Assembly (NCBI GenBank): GCA_031551125.1
Contig: JAVBOB010000002.1
Location: forward strand, 124,001-188,000
Direction: 5' to 3'
DNA length: 64,000 nucleotides
Origin: JAIRNF01 sp031551125
GTDB taxonomy: Bacteria; Bacteroidota; Bacteroidia; Bacteroidales; UBA932
A model generated the notes under the pieces. It made no database searches. It was not told the DNA's origin and was given only the letters and a program-made list of their open reading frames with translations. Of this stretch, positions 26,637 to 34,339 are shown in pieces. Numbering within the stretch: the stretch's first letter is position 1; each line of letters starts with the position of its first letter. The translations under genes were made by a program, and so were the position numbers.

Positions 26637-27062
26637 CTAACTACACCCTAATGTGTCTGCTACAATGATCTCGAATAACTGTTTGAATTTTTCTTTGCCT
26701 CCATATCCTTTGCGGATATATTGAAATCCGATCATTTCTATTATAGTTACGAGTTTAACTCTATAGTCACCTTTACCAAAAGCAATTGAGTTATTGGTAG
26801 TATCTATAATGTTATTCCAAATAGCAATAAGCTCCTCATGGCAAGAGTCAAATTTTAACGCTTGAAGCGTCGCTAACGCTTGCTCCTTTGCTTTTTTTCT
26901 TAAGTCAATAGTTGGATTAAAGTAAAAATCTAAATCAGTGATATTTTTTTCGTCATATAACTCCCATGTACAAAATCTTAAAACCCGAAGAAAATATTCT
27001 CGGCTTGTCGGATCATCTTCGTAACTCCAGATTCGCAATAGTTTCCTGACTTCTATTTCCAT
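26637..27062 (-). CDS. Unrecognised 141-residue protein next to Argonaute
   Basis: I do not recognise this family. It encodes 141 residues, predicted mostly helical, rich in Lys/Glu and aromatic residues, with no signal peptide, membrane segment or cysteine motif. Notable segments are LLRIWSYEDDPTSREYFLRV near the start and GFQYIRKGYGGKEKFKQLFE near the end. It starts 36 bp after the Argonaute stop on the same strand, with no terminator in between, so the two are very probably co-transcribed. Its A/T-rich base use matches the Argonaute gene and not the aminotransferase beyond it. A partner, regulator or effector of the Argonaute is the natural inference; nothing in the sequence proves it. Confidence 0.75.
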   Translation of the reverse strand: MEIEVRKLLRIWSYEDDPTSREYFLRVLRFCTWELYDEKNITDLDFYFNPTIDLRKKAKEQALATLQALKFDSCHEELIAIWNNIIDTTNNSIAFGKGDYRVKLVTIIEMIGFQYIRKGYGGKEKFKQLFEIIVADTLGCS

Positions 27063-27098
27063 AGGTCGTTTTTATAAATGCAAAACAGTAACAATTAA

Positions 27099-29312
27099 TC
27101 ACCCTAAAAATGTTGGTCGATGTTGTTTCTTTGATGTTCCCACAATATTATTGGCTTTTAGGGTAGTTGCAGGAAGTCGTGTTGAATGATACAGATTGTT
27201 TGTATATACTTTTGTGAACCAATACACTTGATCCACTATTTTACTGAAGTCAATCTCGCCAAATTTGTGTTTGATTATTATGGGGTTAATAGTTGTACTG
27301 TATTCTTCAGCCTGAGTATTCGTAATAAGTATAGCATATCTATGTTCGTTATCTTGAAAAGAGCTACCCGATGGCGGGTTAGTTACATTACCATTGCCGT
27401 CTTTAATGGCGATAACGGGAAACCCAGACTTGATTATTTCAACTATATCTAACTTAATTTTACCCCAAATCTTTTGAATTGCCTTTGTTAGAGATTCTAC
27501 ATCAGTTGAATGCAGTTTCCCATCACGATGAATTACAAGTTGATGTGGTTGAGGTAGATTCTTATCGTGTAGTTTTTTTTGTAAGTTTCCAAATATTGTA
27601 GTACAGTGGTCTTCGATTAAGTTCTCTTTTCTTGGAATTTCTTTTAAAACATCCTGTTCTATTAGGATTCCATGATTGTCAAAAATTACTGCGGCTAGAT
27701 TTGAAAATTCATTTTTACCAACGGTAGTGTGTCCTAAATCAATGCCAATAAAGTATGAATTATCGGGCAAATGGGTATTGGCAATTGTGGCTACTATGCC
27801 TCCCATTTTCTCAAGACATCTACAAGCAAAATTAGACAACATGTATCGGTTGTCCACGTCATCACTAGTATCTCCTTGATATTTCTGGTATTTTATTTTT
27901 AATTTTTTTAGAGGTTCAAAAAAAGTATCGGGCATTAAATTTTGACAGAATACAGCAGCAAATATCTTATTCTTTGTTCCCCTTATAATTTTTTCAATCT
28001 CTCTTTCTTCAATTCTACCATTATGAGGAACGTGCATTATTGGATGAAACTCAAAATTTGTTGCTCCTTTATTGAAAGCACAAATAAATTCCTTAAATGT
28101 TTCAATATCTAGGTTACCACAAATGATAGGCAAAATATTTCGATTGTCTACAGCTTTGTAAATACCACTATAATAGGATGCGAATAATTTTTTCACTTTA
28201 GAGTATATATTATTTTGATTGGTGAAAAGCTGAGAAATATATGGTTTTTTATTTTCATTTTCTTTGATCTCTGCTCTTGCTGATGTTGGTAGTGATAGTT
28301 GCTCTACTTGTTCAATGATCGCTTTTGCTTTGTCATTTAAAAAGGTAGTTATCAATTCGTCTCGAGCAATATTGTCTCGAGTATATTCAATCCGTAATCC
28401 ATATCGAGTAAAAGACTTTGAATGTAATGTAATGTTTTCAGGATGACAACCAACTAAAAGATTACTCTCACTCTCTGGCTCTCGCATATCTACTTTTAAA
28501 AATTTATCTGTTGAAAGGTTAAAAGAGTCAGGAAGGGCTACTTTCTCCAAAATAGAATTCAAAAACCAAACAGTTTCTTTCATATCCTTTGAAGAGCTTC
28601 TAACTATTTTCTCTAAAAGTTCAGGCGAAAAATTCTTAATAAAATGGTAGTCAAAAGTAGCAATGAAATTTGGGGTTTTTATCAGTTCTTGGTCAACTAT
28701 CTCGTCTAGTTTCTTGTCCAATAAATCAACTTTAAATCGGCGAAAATTATCTGTATTTACTAGTGTAAATTCCATTTCATTAGTTCTAGTGCTATTTTTA
28801 TTAGACGAGTTAAGCAAACTAAAATACTCTTTAGTTATTGGCGATTGACGGCTAACAATTTTAGAAGAGGGGAAAAAATGGATAAGGTAATGTCCTGATG
28901 GGAAAACCTCCACATTAAACTCAACTACCTTTAGCAAATTGAATGGATTTAAATCGATCGTTTGAACTATAAATGTATTTCGATTTAGAAATTGATTGTA
29001 GTATTTTGACAATTCTCTCTTTAAATGAAATGCAATTAGGTTAGAGATGCGTTGCGTATTTTTATATGGTGCACATATACTTACTGAGTTATCAATTTTG
29101 TATTGCTTAGTGAATTCGTTAGCAAGTTTTGAGAAGGTAAAAAAGCAAGTGTTTTCAATTTCATAAAGTTGAATATTGGAATTAGCTTTAAGCCAATTAT
29201 TGAATTTAGTCTTTTGGTTTATGTCAGAATTTAGCCAATCTGAATAATCATAACGATATACAGTTACACTATCAATAAATCCTTTCTTTGTTGAGAGAAA
29301 TGCCTCGTTCAT
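27099..29312 (-). CDS. Long prokaryotic Argonaute (pAgo), probably catalytically active
   Basis: A 737-residue protein from the ATG at 29312; the frame stays open to a TTG at 29369 (756 residues). Numbers here are from the ATG. The C-terminal third is a PIWI/RNase H domain: FIGIDLGH (Asp525), a glutamate-finger candidate in PRKENLIE (Glu563), LVIHRDGK (Asp597), and TRLPATTLKANNIV, where Asn721 occupies the fourth position, giving a tentative DEDN tetrad. Upstream, a MID-like region (about 390-510) with KIKYQKYQGD and FACRCLEKMGG could hold the guide 5' end. The N-terminal half is long enough for N and PAZ domains but I cannot delimit them. Such proteins use small DNA or RNA guides to cleave invading nucleic acid. 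A TAACTTTA box lies five bases before the ATG. The gene is A/T-rich compared with its neighbours. Confidence 0.92.
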   Translation of the reverse strand: MNEAFLSTKKGFIDSVTVYRYDYSDWLNSDINQKTKFNNWLKANSNIQLYEIENTCFFTFSKLANEFTKQYKIDNSVSICAPYKNTQRISNLIAFHLKRELSKYYNQFLNRNTFIVQTIDLNPFNLLKVVEFNVEVFPSGHYLIHFFPSSKIVSRQSPITKEYFSLLNSSNKNSTRTNEMEFTLVNTDNFRRFKVDLLDKKLDEIVDQELIKTPNFIATFDYHFIKNFSPELLEKIVRSSSKDMKETVWFLNSILEKVALPDSFNLSTDKFLKVDMREPESESNLLVGCHPENITLHSKSFTRYGLRIEYTRDNIARDELITTFLNDKAKAIIEQVEQLSLPTSARAEIKENENKKPYISQLFTNQNNIYSKVKKLFASYYSGIYKAVDNRNILPIICGNLDIETFKEFICAFNKGATNFEFHPIMHVPHNGRIEEREIEKIIRGTKNKIFAAVFCQNLMPDTFFEPLKKLKIKYQKYQGDTSDDVDNRYMLSNFACRCLEKMGGIVATIANTHLPDNSYFIGIDLGHTTVGKNEFSNLAAVIFDNHGILIEQDVLKEIPRKENLIEDHCTTIFGNLQKKLHDKNLPQPHQLVIHRDGKLHSTDVESLTKAIQKIWGKIKLDIVEIIKSGFPVIAIKDGNGNVTNPPSGSSFQDNEHRYAILITNTQAEEYSTTINPIIIKHKFGEIDFSKIVDQVYWFTKVYTNNLYHSTRLPATTLKANNIVGTSKKQHRPTFLG

Positions 29313-29524
29313 AATCGTAAAGTTATAAGCCGTGGTATACTGCTTCCGCTTACGTGCAGTAATACTCAAGTGTTATAATTATTCAGGTGCTAATTAAGGT
29401 AGTTATAAACTACATGATATTATGGAATTTTCAACAATGATAGGCATAAAATAGGTTTTTCGAAAATAATATTTACAAATTTATCACTCTATGGGTAGAA
29501 ATAAAGTTCCACATTGAAGTACCA

Positions 29525-29562
29525 TTCCCCCTCTCCTTGGGAGAGGGGCTAGGGGTGAGGCT
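29525..29562. repeat. Family D repeat between the DUF4130 and Argonaute genes
   Basis: CCCCTCTCCTTGGGAGAGGGG followed by CTAGGGGTGAGG ends two bases before the stop codon of the DUF4130-type gene. The 29313-29524 stretch is A/T-rich upstream sequence of the Argonaute gene. Confidence 0.7.
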
Positions 29563-29563
29563 T

Positions 29564-30325
29564 CTATTGCTTCTCCGTTAACAACTTCCAGAACCTTCTT
29601 GGCAGGTGTTGGCGGTGTAGCTTAGGGTTAATACGCTCCTTTATCGTCATGGCCTTGAAGTAACCACGCCACATTTCTTGAAACAGCTTCTCGTCTTCGG
29701 CCATTAGCTTCTCATCCAACTTTCCGTCTAAAAGATGACCGTCATCTTGCAGCGTAACCTCTGTGGCCTTTTGCAGGTCGTAGTAGTAGCCGTAGCGACG
29801 GCGAATATCGTAGATAAGCCATTTTTGGTCGGCAAAGCGGTCGGCAAAATGCTCTATGGTCAGCGGTAGCGCGTTGTATTTGGGCGATACGGGGGCAAAG
29901 TAGGTATCATCACCCGCCTTCTGAAAACGTACAAATTGAACAAGAAAAAGCCCTTCTCGAGCCACCTTGTGCGCCAGCTTCTTGGCATTTAGCATATCAT
30001 CATCGGCAAAGTTATCGGCAATACATTGGGGCGAATCGAACGCCTTACGCATGTAGCGAAACAGCAGCTCATCACAGCCCGCTTCTTCCGATAGCCACAC
30101 GTGCATCAGCATGTTGCAAACGGTTTTGGGTAGCTTCTTCTCCAAGCCCTTCCACACACGGCTTGCATTATCGGTTGTAGTAAGAACCGTATGCAGCGTT
30201 TTGGTAAACATAGGTTGTGGTTCTCCCGCTCCGATAAGCCTTTCCGGAAACATACGAAGGTTGTAAGCGTCGAACAGCGTACACAGCAAGCCCTCAAGCG
30301 TTTTATCATATCGGAAGACAATCAT
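29564..30325 (-). CDS. TIGR03915 / DUF4130-type DNA metabolism protein
   Basis: A 253-residue cytoplasmic protein recognisable from MIVFRYDKTLEGLLCTLFDA at the start, VREGLF-like KVAREGLFLVQFVRF near residue 125, and FADRFADQKWLIYDIRRRYGYYY near 161. In most genomes it is encoded directly beside a radical-SAM protein of the TIGR03916 family and the two are thought to act together in DNA modification or repair; neither has a firmly established reaction. Here the radical-SAM gene is 2.2 kb upstream on the same strand, with a restriction-modification pair in between. Its base use is like the housekeeping genes, unlike the two A/T-rich modules on either side, so it belongs to the resident backbone. 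Confidence 0.85.
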   Translation of the reverse strand: MIVFRYDKTLEGLLCTLFDAYNLRMFPERLIGAGEPQPMFTKTLHTVLTTTDNASRVWKGLEKKLPKTVCNMLMHVWLSEEAGCDELLFRYMRKAFDSPQCIADNFADDDMLNAKKLAHKVAREGLFLVQFVRFQKAGDDTYFAPVSPKYNALPLTIEHFADRFADQKWLIYDIRRRYGYYYDLQKATEVTLQDDGHLLDGKLDEKLMAEDEKLFQEMWRGYFKAMTIKERINPKLHRQHLPRRFWKLLTEKQ

Positions 30326-30375
30326 GCATAAACCTGACTATAAGCGAAAAAGCAGATTGTAGCTATCTAGAATAG

Positions 30376-30398
30376 AAGTTCGGATTAAATCCGAACTT
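30376..30398. terminator. Possible terminator of the restriction-modification genes
   Basis: A perfect 10-bp stem, AAGTTCGGAT / ATCCGAACTT, with a 3-base loop, about 25 bp after the nuclease stop on the minus strand. The T-run is on the plus-strand side (ACTTTT), so termination in the minus direction is less certain. Confidence 0.45.
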
Positions 30399-30421
30399 TT
30401 CACTAAGTGTAAGAATCCGTT

Positions 30422-31543
30422 TTATTCTTCTTCGTCCTCTTCGTCTAAATAGTTAAATTCGACTTTGCTTTGCAAAATTATTTCATTAAGAATATCTGCT
30501 AGTTGTCCTTGTTTTTCAACTTCCAGAAAGCATGTTCTTAGTTTGGGAATATTGATTATTTCTTCAATGCAATCCATGTATTTTTGAACAATTCTTTCTA
30601 TTGTATATATTTTGAGTGCATTTGCTTTAAGCTTATCTCTTAAAGAGTCAATCTCTTCGTCTGATTTTACTACAAACGTCATGGGGTATTTTTCTATTTT
30701 CTCAATATCGAGGAAATATTTTTTAAAATCCAATGTCTCGGTTACCTGAAAAAACCTCCCCAAAGGTTTCATAACAAAATCAATTCCCCCATCGTTAGCA
30801 TTTGTTCTACCTGTTTTGTAAAGTTTCAAACTCTCTGTATTAAGATTATCCATATCAAATCCCCAAATGATGTTTTGTTCTTGATAATAGTATTTGAGGA
30901 TAGAGTAACTGACTATTTCAAATAAGCGAGCATCAGCATTAGGTGCTAATAATTCGATAATAAAATCGTGGATTTTTTGTGTTTCATTCTTGCTTATTTG
31001 TTGTAATTCCTCACATTGTTGTATGAATCGCTGAAATGCGTCTTGCTTTGTTTTGACATATTCATCAATTATTTCAATAATTGACTTGGCTAAATTGATT
31101 GTTTGTTGCTTCGTTTTTATCTTTAATAGGTTTTCATTAATCCAATAGCGATTTGTCTGTAAATCTCTAACTATGGGGACGGAGTCACTGGTTGGAAAGA
31201 ATTTTTGAAATTCCGCATTCATACGGTTATTTAATGCGTGATTTTGTAATTTCGAACCAAAAGGAAGTTCTCTTTGGCGTTGGAATAGATCGGAAAAAAC
31301 AGCGCCTTCGTATTTACTATAGCTATCTTTGTTATCGAAGCCTTTTGTTAGATAATCTTCAATAATTACATAAATCGCATATAGATTTGCAAAGCTTGAA
31401 CGAGCTTTAGAGCCTTTGTTTGCTGATGCTGTTTTTGAGTTGAGATATTGAATTAATAGGCTTTTTTCAAAAGCATCATCCGAATCTTCTCCAAAATGCT
31501 TCGACAAAATATTCTTTATGTTTGTGGTGAATACGTGCTCCAT
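30422..31543 (-). CDS. Type II restriction endonuclease (predicted)
   Basis: A 373-residue cytoplasmic protein whose role is inferred from two facts: it starts 3 bp after the stop of a solitary-type adenine methylase gene, and it has a PD-(D/E)xK-like core. The core runs from RLFEIVSYSILKYYY (Glu209 in the first helix) to NDGGIDFVMKP (Asp255) and then FFQVTETLDFKKYF, where QVTE stands in place of the usual (E/Q)xK; Lys274 or Lys275 might supply the missing lysine. The C-terminus is acidic (YLDEEDEEE). If its specificity follows the methylase, the site would be ATGCAT. I do not recognise a named isoschizomer in the sequence. Base use is A/T-rich, matching the methylase. Confidence 0.72.
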   Translation of the reverse strand: MEHVFTTNIKNILSKHFGEDSDDAFEKSLLIQYLNSKTASANKGSKARSSFANLYAIYVIIEDYLTKGFDNKDSYSKYEGAVFSDLFQRQRELPFGSKLQNHALNNRMNAEFQKFFPTSDSVPIVRDLQTNRYWINENLLKIKTKQQTINLAKSIIEIIDEYVKTKQDAFQRFIQQCEELQQISKNETQKIHDFIIELLAPNADARLFEIVSYSILKYYYQEQNIIWGFDMDNLNTESLKLYKTGRTNANDGGIDFVMKPLGRFFQVTETLDFKKYFLDIEKIEKYPMTFVVKSDEEIDSLRDKLKANALKIYTIERIVQKYMDCIEEIINIPKLRTCFLEVEKQGQLADILNEIILQSKVEFNYLDEEDEEE

Positions 31544-31546
31544 AGT

Positions 31547-32410
31547 TTAAAAAAGAGGTAGTGTTTGTTGATTCTGTAGTTTTTCTTTTTCGAATGTTCG
31601 AACTTCTTTTTGTAAAAGTTGACCTTTGAATTCGTTTGCTAATTGTAATCTACGTAATCCTATCTTTACATATTCTTCTTGAAGTTCTATACCAATAGAT
31701 TGTCTACCTAGTTGCTTTGATACAAATGAAGTTGTGAATGTTCCTGAAAATGGGTCTAACACTAAATCTCCTTCATTAGTGCTAGCCTTAATAATTCGTT
31801 CTAATAATGCAATCGGTTTTTGTGTTGGGTGATTCTCATATTCATCCATGCGATAACGAACACGAGAAAACTCCCAAACATTACCAGGAACTTTTTTTGA
31901 ATTGTATATTTGAGGCGGGTTCTTGCGGTAATCAACTAATTTTCTTTTTGCTCCTGTTTTTGCTTCAACAAGTATTTCATCGGCATTAAAAGTATAATTA
32001 TCCTTGTCCTTTACACAAAATAAGATTGGCTCATACATAGAACCATAATATTTCTTCGCCTGCACGCCGGAACTATCATAGTACCAAACTAGGCGAGAAA
32101 GAATATTCATTTTTTCTCGCAGAAAAATATCAAAATATGGCATGAACTGTGTTGAAGTCATCACATACAATGAGCCATTAGGTTTTAATTTTTTGATACA
32201 TAAATCTAACCACAGATGACACCACTTTATGTATTCTTCATCTGTGTTCCACTTATCTTTATACCCATTGAAATCTTTTCCAATATTATAAGGAGGGTCA
32301 GCAAAGATTAAGTCAATAGAATTATCTGTAATCTTATTTTTCAATACCTCTAAAGAATCACCATGTATAACTCTATGTTTTTCTGTTCCCAATACTTCCA
32401 TTTTACGCAT
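31547..32410 (-). CDS. Beta-class adenine-specific DNA methyltransferase (YhdJ-like)
   Basis: A 287-residue enzyme from the ATG at 32410; ATGs at 32428 and 32401 are alternatives. Motif IV FADPPYNIGKDF (near residue 36) comes first and motif I LDPFSGTFTTSFVS (near 215) comes late, the order of beta-class N6-adenine (or N4-cytosine) methylases. Long stretches such as YDSSGVQAKKYYGSMYEPIL and YRMDEYENHPTQKP are, from memory, close to E. coli YhdJ, which methylates ATGCAT. YhdJ itself is an orphan; here a nuclease gene follows after 3 bp. The 32428 ATG lies inside a TATGTTTG promoter box, which favours an internal start. The methylase would protect host sites from the partner nuclease. Confidence 0.92.
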   Translation of the reverse strand: MRKMEVLGTEKHRVIHGDSLEVLKNKITDNSIDLIFADPPYNIGKDFNGYKDKWNTDEEYIKWCHLWLDLCIKKLKPNGSLYVMTSTQFMPYFDIFLREKMNILSRLVWYYDSSGVQAKKYYGSMYEPILFCVKDKDNYTFNADEILVEAKTGAKRKLVDYRKNPPQIYNSKKVPGNVWEFSRVRYRMDEYENHPTQKPIALLERIIKASTNEGDLVLDPFSGTFTTSFVSKQLGRQSIGIELQEEYVKIGLRRLQLANEFKGQLLQKEVRTFEKEKLQNQQTLPLF

Positions 32411-32421
32411 CTTTTGTTTTA

Positions 32422-32429
32422 CAAACATA
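32422..32429 (-). promoter_or_regulatory. -7 promoter box (TATGTTTG) of the restriction-modification genes
   Basis: TAnnTTTG match on the minus strand that overlaps the first ATG of the frame and ends 11 bases before the preferred ATG at 32410. It would give the R-M pair a promoter of its own, independent of the radical-SAM gene upstream. Confidence 0.5.
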
Positions 32430-32478
32430 CAGAATTCTTTCTAAACCCACTTGCTTCTTTGATTAAAAATTGTACCCT

Positions 32479-32497
32479 TCTTCGCCTGCAATGACGG
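32479..32497. repeat. Family B remnant
   Basis: CTTCTTCGCCTGCAATGACGG resembles the right arm of the family B palindrome. It lies at the upstream border of the R-M insertion, between the radical-SAM stop and the methylase start. Confidence 0.45.
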
Positions 32498-32513
32498 CTC
32501 TTCTCATCTTTCA

Positions 32514-33782
32514 CTATTCACCACTTGCAAATGGCAACACCAGCTGTGCTTTATCCGCCTCTTTCTTGTTGGGTTTAGCGGTAAGTACGCGACGAACGTA
32601 CTCGGGGCTCAGCTCGTTTACCGTGTGCATGGCTAACTCATGGCAGGTAATAAAGTACTGCGCCTTCTTCATCACTACGCCCATTTTCTTTAGCGTAGCC
32701 GACGTTATGCGGGCATGCTTGCGCGATAGCACAATAAGGTTAGCCGATTTTACGCCGATGCCCGGCACACGAAGTATCAACGAAAGGTCGGCACGATTCA
32801 CATCAACCGGAAAACATTCGGGATGCCTCAACGCCCATGCCAGCTTAGGGTCTAGCTCCAAGTCGAGGTTAGGGTAGGTATCATCTACAATTTCGTTTAC
32901 CTTGAACCCGTAGAAACGCATTAGCCAGTCGGCTTGGTAGAGGCGGTTTTCGCGCACCAGCGGTGCTTGACTAACAACGGGCAAACGCGTATCGTAAGTA
33001 TTTACAGGTATATAGCCCGAGTAGTACACACGCTTAAACGATGGGCGTTTGTACAACGCTGATGACAGCTTAAGAATCTGATTGTCGCTATCGCTGGTTG
33101 CACCTACAATCATTTGCGTGCTTTGTCCGGCGGGTGCAAATCGAGGTGCTTCTTTGAAGTGCTTGCGCTCTTCCGCACTCGCCAACACCCCTTGATGGAT
33201 ATACGACATAGGCTGATAAACGCTGCTGTGGTCTTTCTCCGGCGCAATCAATTTGAGATTGTCTTCTACCGCAATTTCAAGGTTTACACTTAGGCGGTCA
33301 GCATACAAACCTGCTTCGTTCACCAGCTCACGGCTGGCTCCCGGTATGCTCTTCATGTGTATGTAACCGTTGTAGTTTTGTTCGGTGCGAAGCTTCTTTA
33401 CCACGCGCACCATGCGTTCCATGGTATAGTCGGGGTTGTTGATTACACCCGAGCTGAGAAACAACCCTTCAATATAGTTGCGGCGGTAAAATTCAATCGT
33501 TAGCTCCACCAGCTCATCAACCGTAAACGTAGCGCGGCGAATATCGTTGCTGCGTCGGTTAATGCAGTAGGCACAGTCGTAAATGCAAAAGTTGGTGAGC
33601 ATAATTTTCAGCAGCGATACGCAACGACCGTCTTCCGTAAAGCTGTGGCAAATACCCCAACCGTTAGTGCTACCCAGCGTACCCGGCTTGTTTTTGCGCG
33701 TGGTTCCGCTAGAGGCGCACGATACGTCGTACTTCGCCGACTCGGCCAATGTGGTTAGCTTCTGTAAAACCGATTCTTTCAT
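32514..33782 (-). CDS. Radical-SAM DNA modification/repair protein (TIGR03916-type)
   Basis: A 422-residue protein. The radical-SAM cluster motif is CIYDCAYC (near residue 69), preceded by SSGTTRKNKPG and GICHSFTEDGRCVSLLKIML, which are typical of this family. The barrel continues with EGLFLSSGVINNPDYTMERM near 107 and LSVNLEIA near 165. The C-terminal part contains a helix-hairpin-helix DNA-binding motif, LILRVPGIGVKSANLIVLS (near 337). The family is usually encoded next to the TIGR03915/DUF4130 protein and is suspected to repair or modify DNA bases; its chemistry is not known to me. Here that partner lies downstream beyond the inserted R-M pair. A -7 box is at 33802-33809. Confidence 0.9.
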   Translation of the reverse strand: MKESVLQKLTTLAESAKYDVSCASSGTTRKNKPGTLGSTNGWGICHSFTEDGRCVSLLKIMLTNFCIYDCAYCINRRSNDIRRATFTVDELVELTIEFYRRNYIEGLFLSSGVINNPDYTMERMVRVVKKLRTEQNYNGYIHMKSIPGASRELVNEAGLYADRLSVNLEIAVEDNLKLIAPEKDHSSVYQPMSYIHQGVLASAEERKHFKEAPRFAPAGQSTQMIVGATSDSDNQILKLSSALYKRPSFKRVYYSGYIPVNTYDTRLPVVSQAPLVRENRLYQADWLMRFYGFKVNEIVDDTYPNLDLELDPKLAWALRHPECFPVDVNRADLSLILRVPGIGVKSANLIVLSRKHARITSATLKKMGVVMKKAQYFITCHELAMHTVNELSPEYVRRVLTAKPNKKEADKAQLVLPFASGE

Positions 33783-33801
33783 TTCTTGGGTATTCCTTTG
33801 T

Positions 33802-33809
33802 CAAAGTTA
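33802..33809 (-). promoter_or_regulatory. -7 promoter box (TAACTTTG) of the radical-SAM gene
   Basis: TAnnTTTG match on the minus strand, ending 19 bases before the ATG at 33782. Confidence 0.5.
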
Positions 33810-33965
33810 CCCCTTATTTTTGATGTGAGGGTTAAAATGAAAGAAGCAGGGTGGGTTTAGTTTTTCACAGGGTAAACAAATGGTTACCAGCGTGTTATTC
33901 GCAATAATTTATAGATAAGCAAGTTGATGGTGCGGGTTACTGGCGGAGCAAAACAAGTATAGTAC

Positions 33966-34339
33966 CGTCATTGCGAAGCATATTGTTGATGCCCTACGGG
34001 CAACGTGTAGAATGCTAGTTCATTTTCTATTGATATGAATGCCCTAACGGGCAATACCTAGTATTGCAAGTTGTCCGTAGGACATTGATATCAATAGAAA
34101 GGAAAGCCCTGTTTTAAATATTGTCCGTAGGACATTAACAGTTGACGCAGTTTTAACGAAGCAAGAAAGCACAAAAGATACCATCGTTGCGGCAACCTCC
34201 TGAATTAAGCAGATTGGGTAGCTGCGCTTCCCTTCGGGTCGGCAAAGAACGCCTCGCAATGACGCATCTTTTACAGATTGCGTATATCGTCATAGCCTAT
34301 TCCCCTCTCCTTTGGAGAGGGGCTGGGGGAGAGGCTTTT
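33966..34339. repeat. Composite repeat block: family B arms, family C, family D
   Basis: The 556-bp gap between the radical-SAM and ettA genes holds a family B left arm (CGTCATTGCGAAGC, 33967), then a family C unit at 33985-34140 (GCCCTACGGGC, TTTTCTATTGATATGAATGC, GCCCTAACGGGC, TTGTCCGTAGGAC twice, ATATCAATAGAAAGG), then a family B right arm (GCCTCGCAATGACG, about 34249-34263) and a family D copy (CCCCTCTCCTTTGGAGAGGGG, 34301-34321). As at 3 kb, another repeat lies inside a family B palindrome. No gene is visible here. Confidence 0.7.

Noticed and set aside
27099..29312. Short Argonaute / SPARTA-type system
   Set aside because: The protein is long, has an apparently catalytic PIWI domain, and no TIR-APAZ or Sir2-APAZ gene lies next to it.
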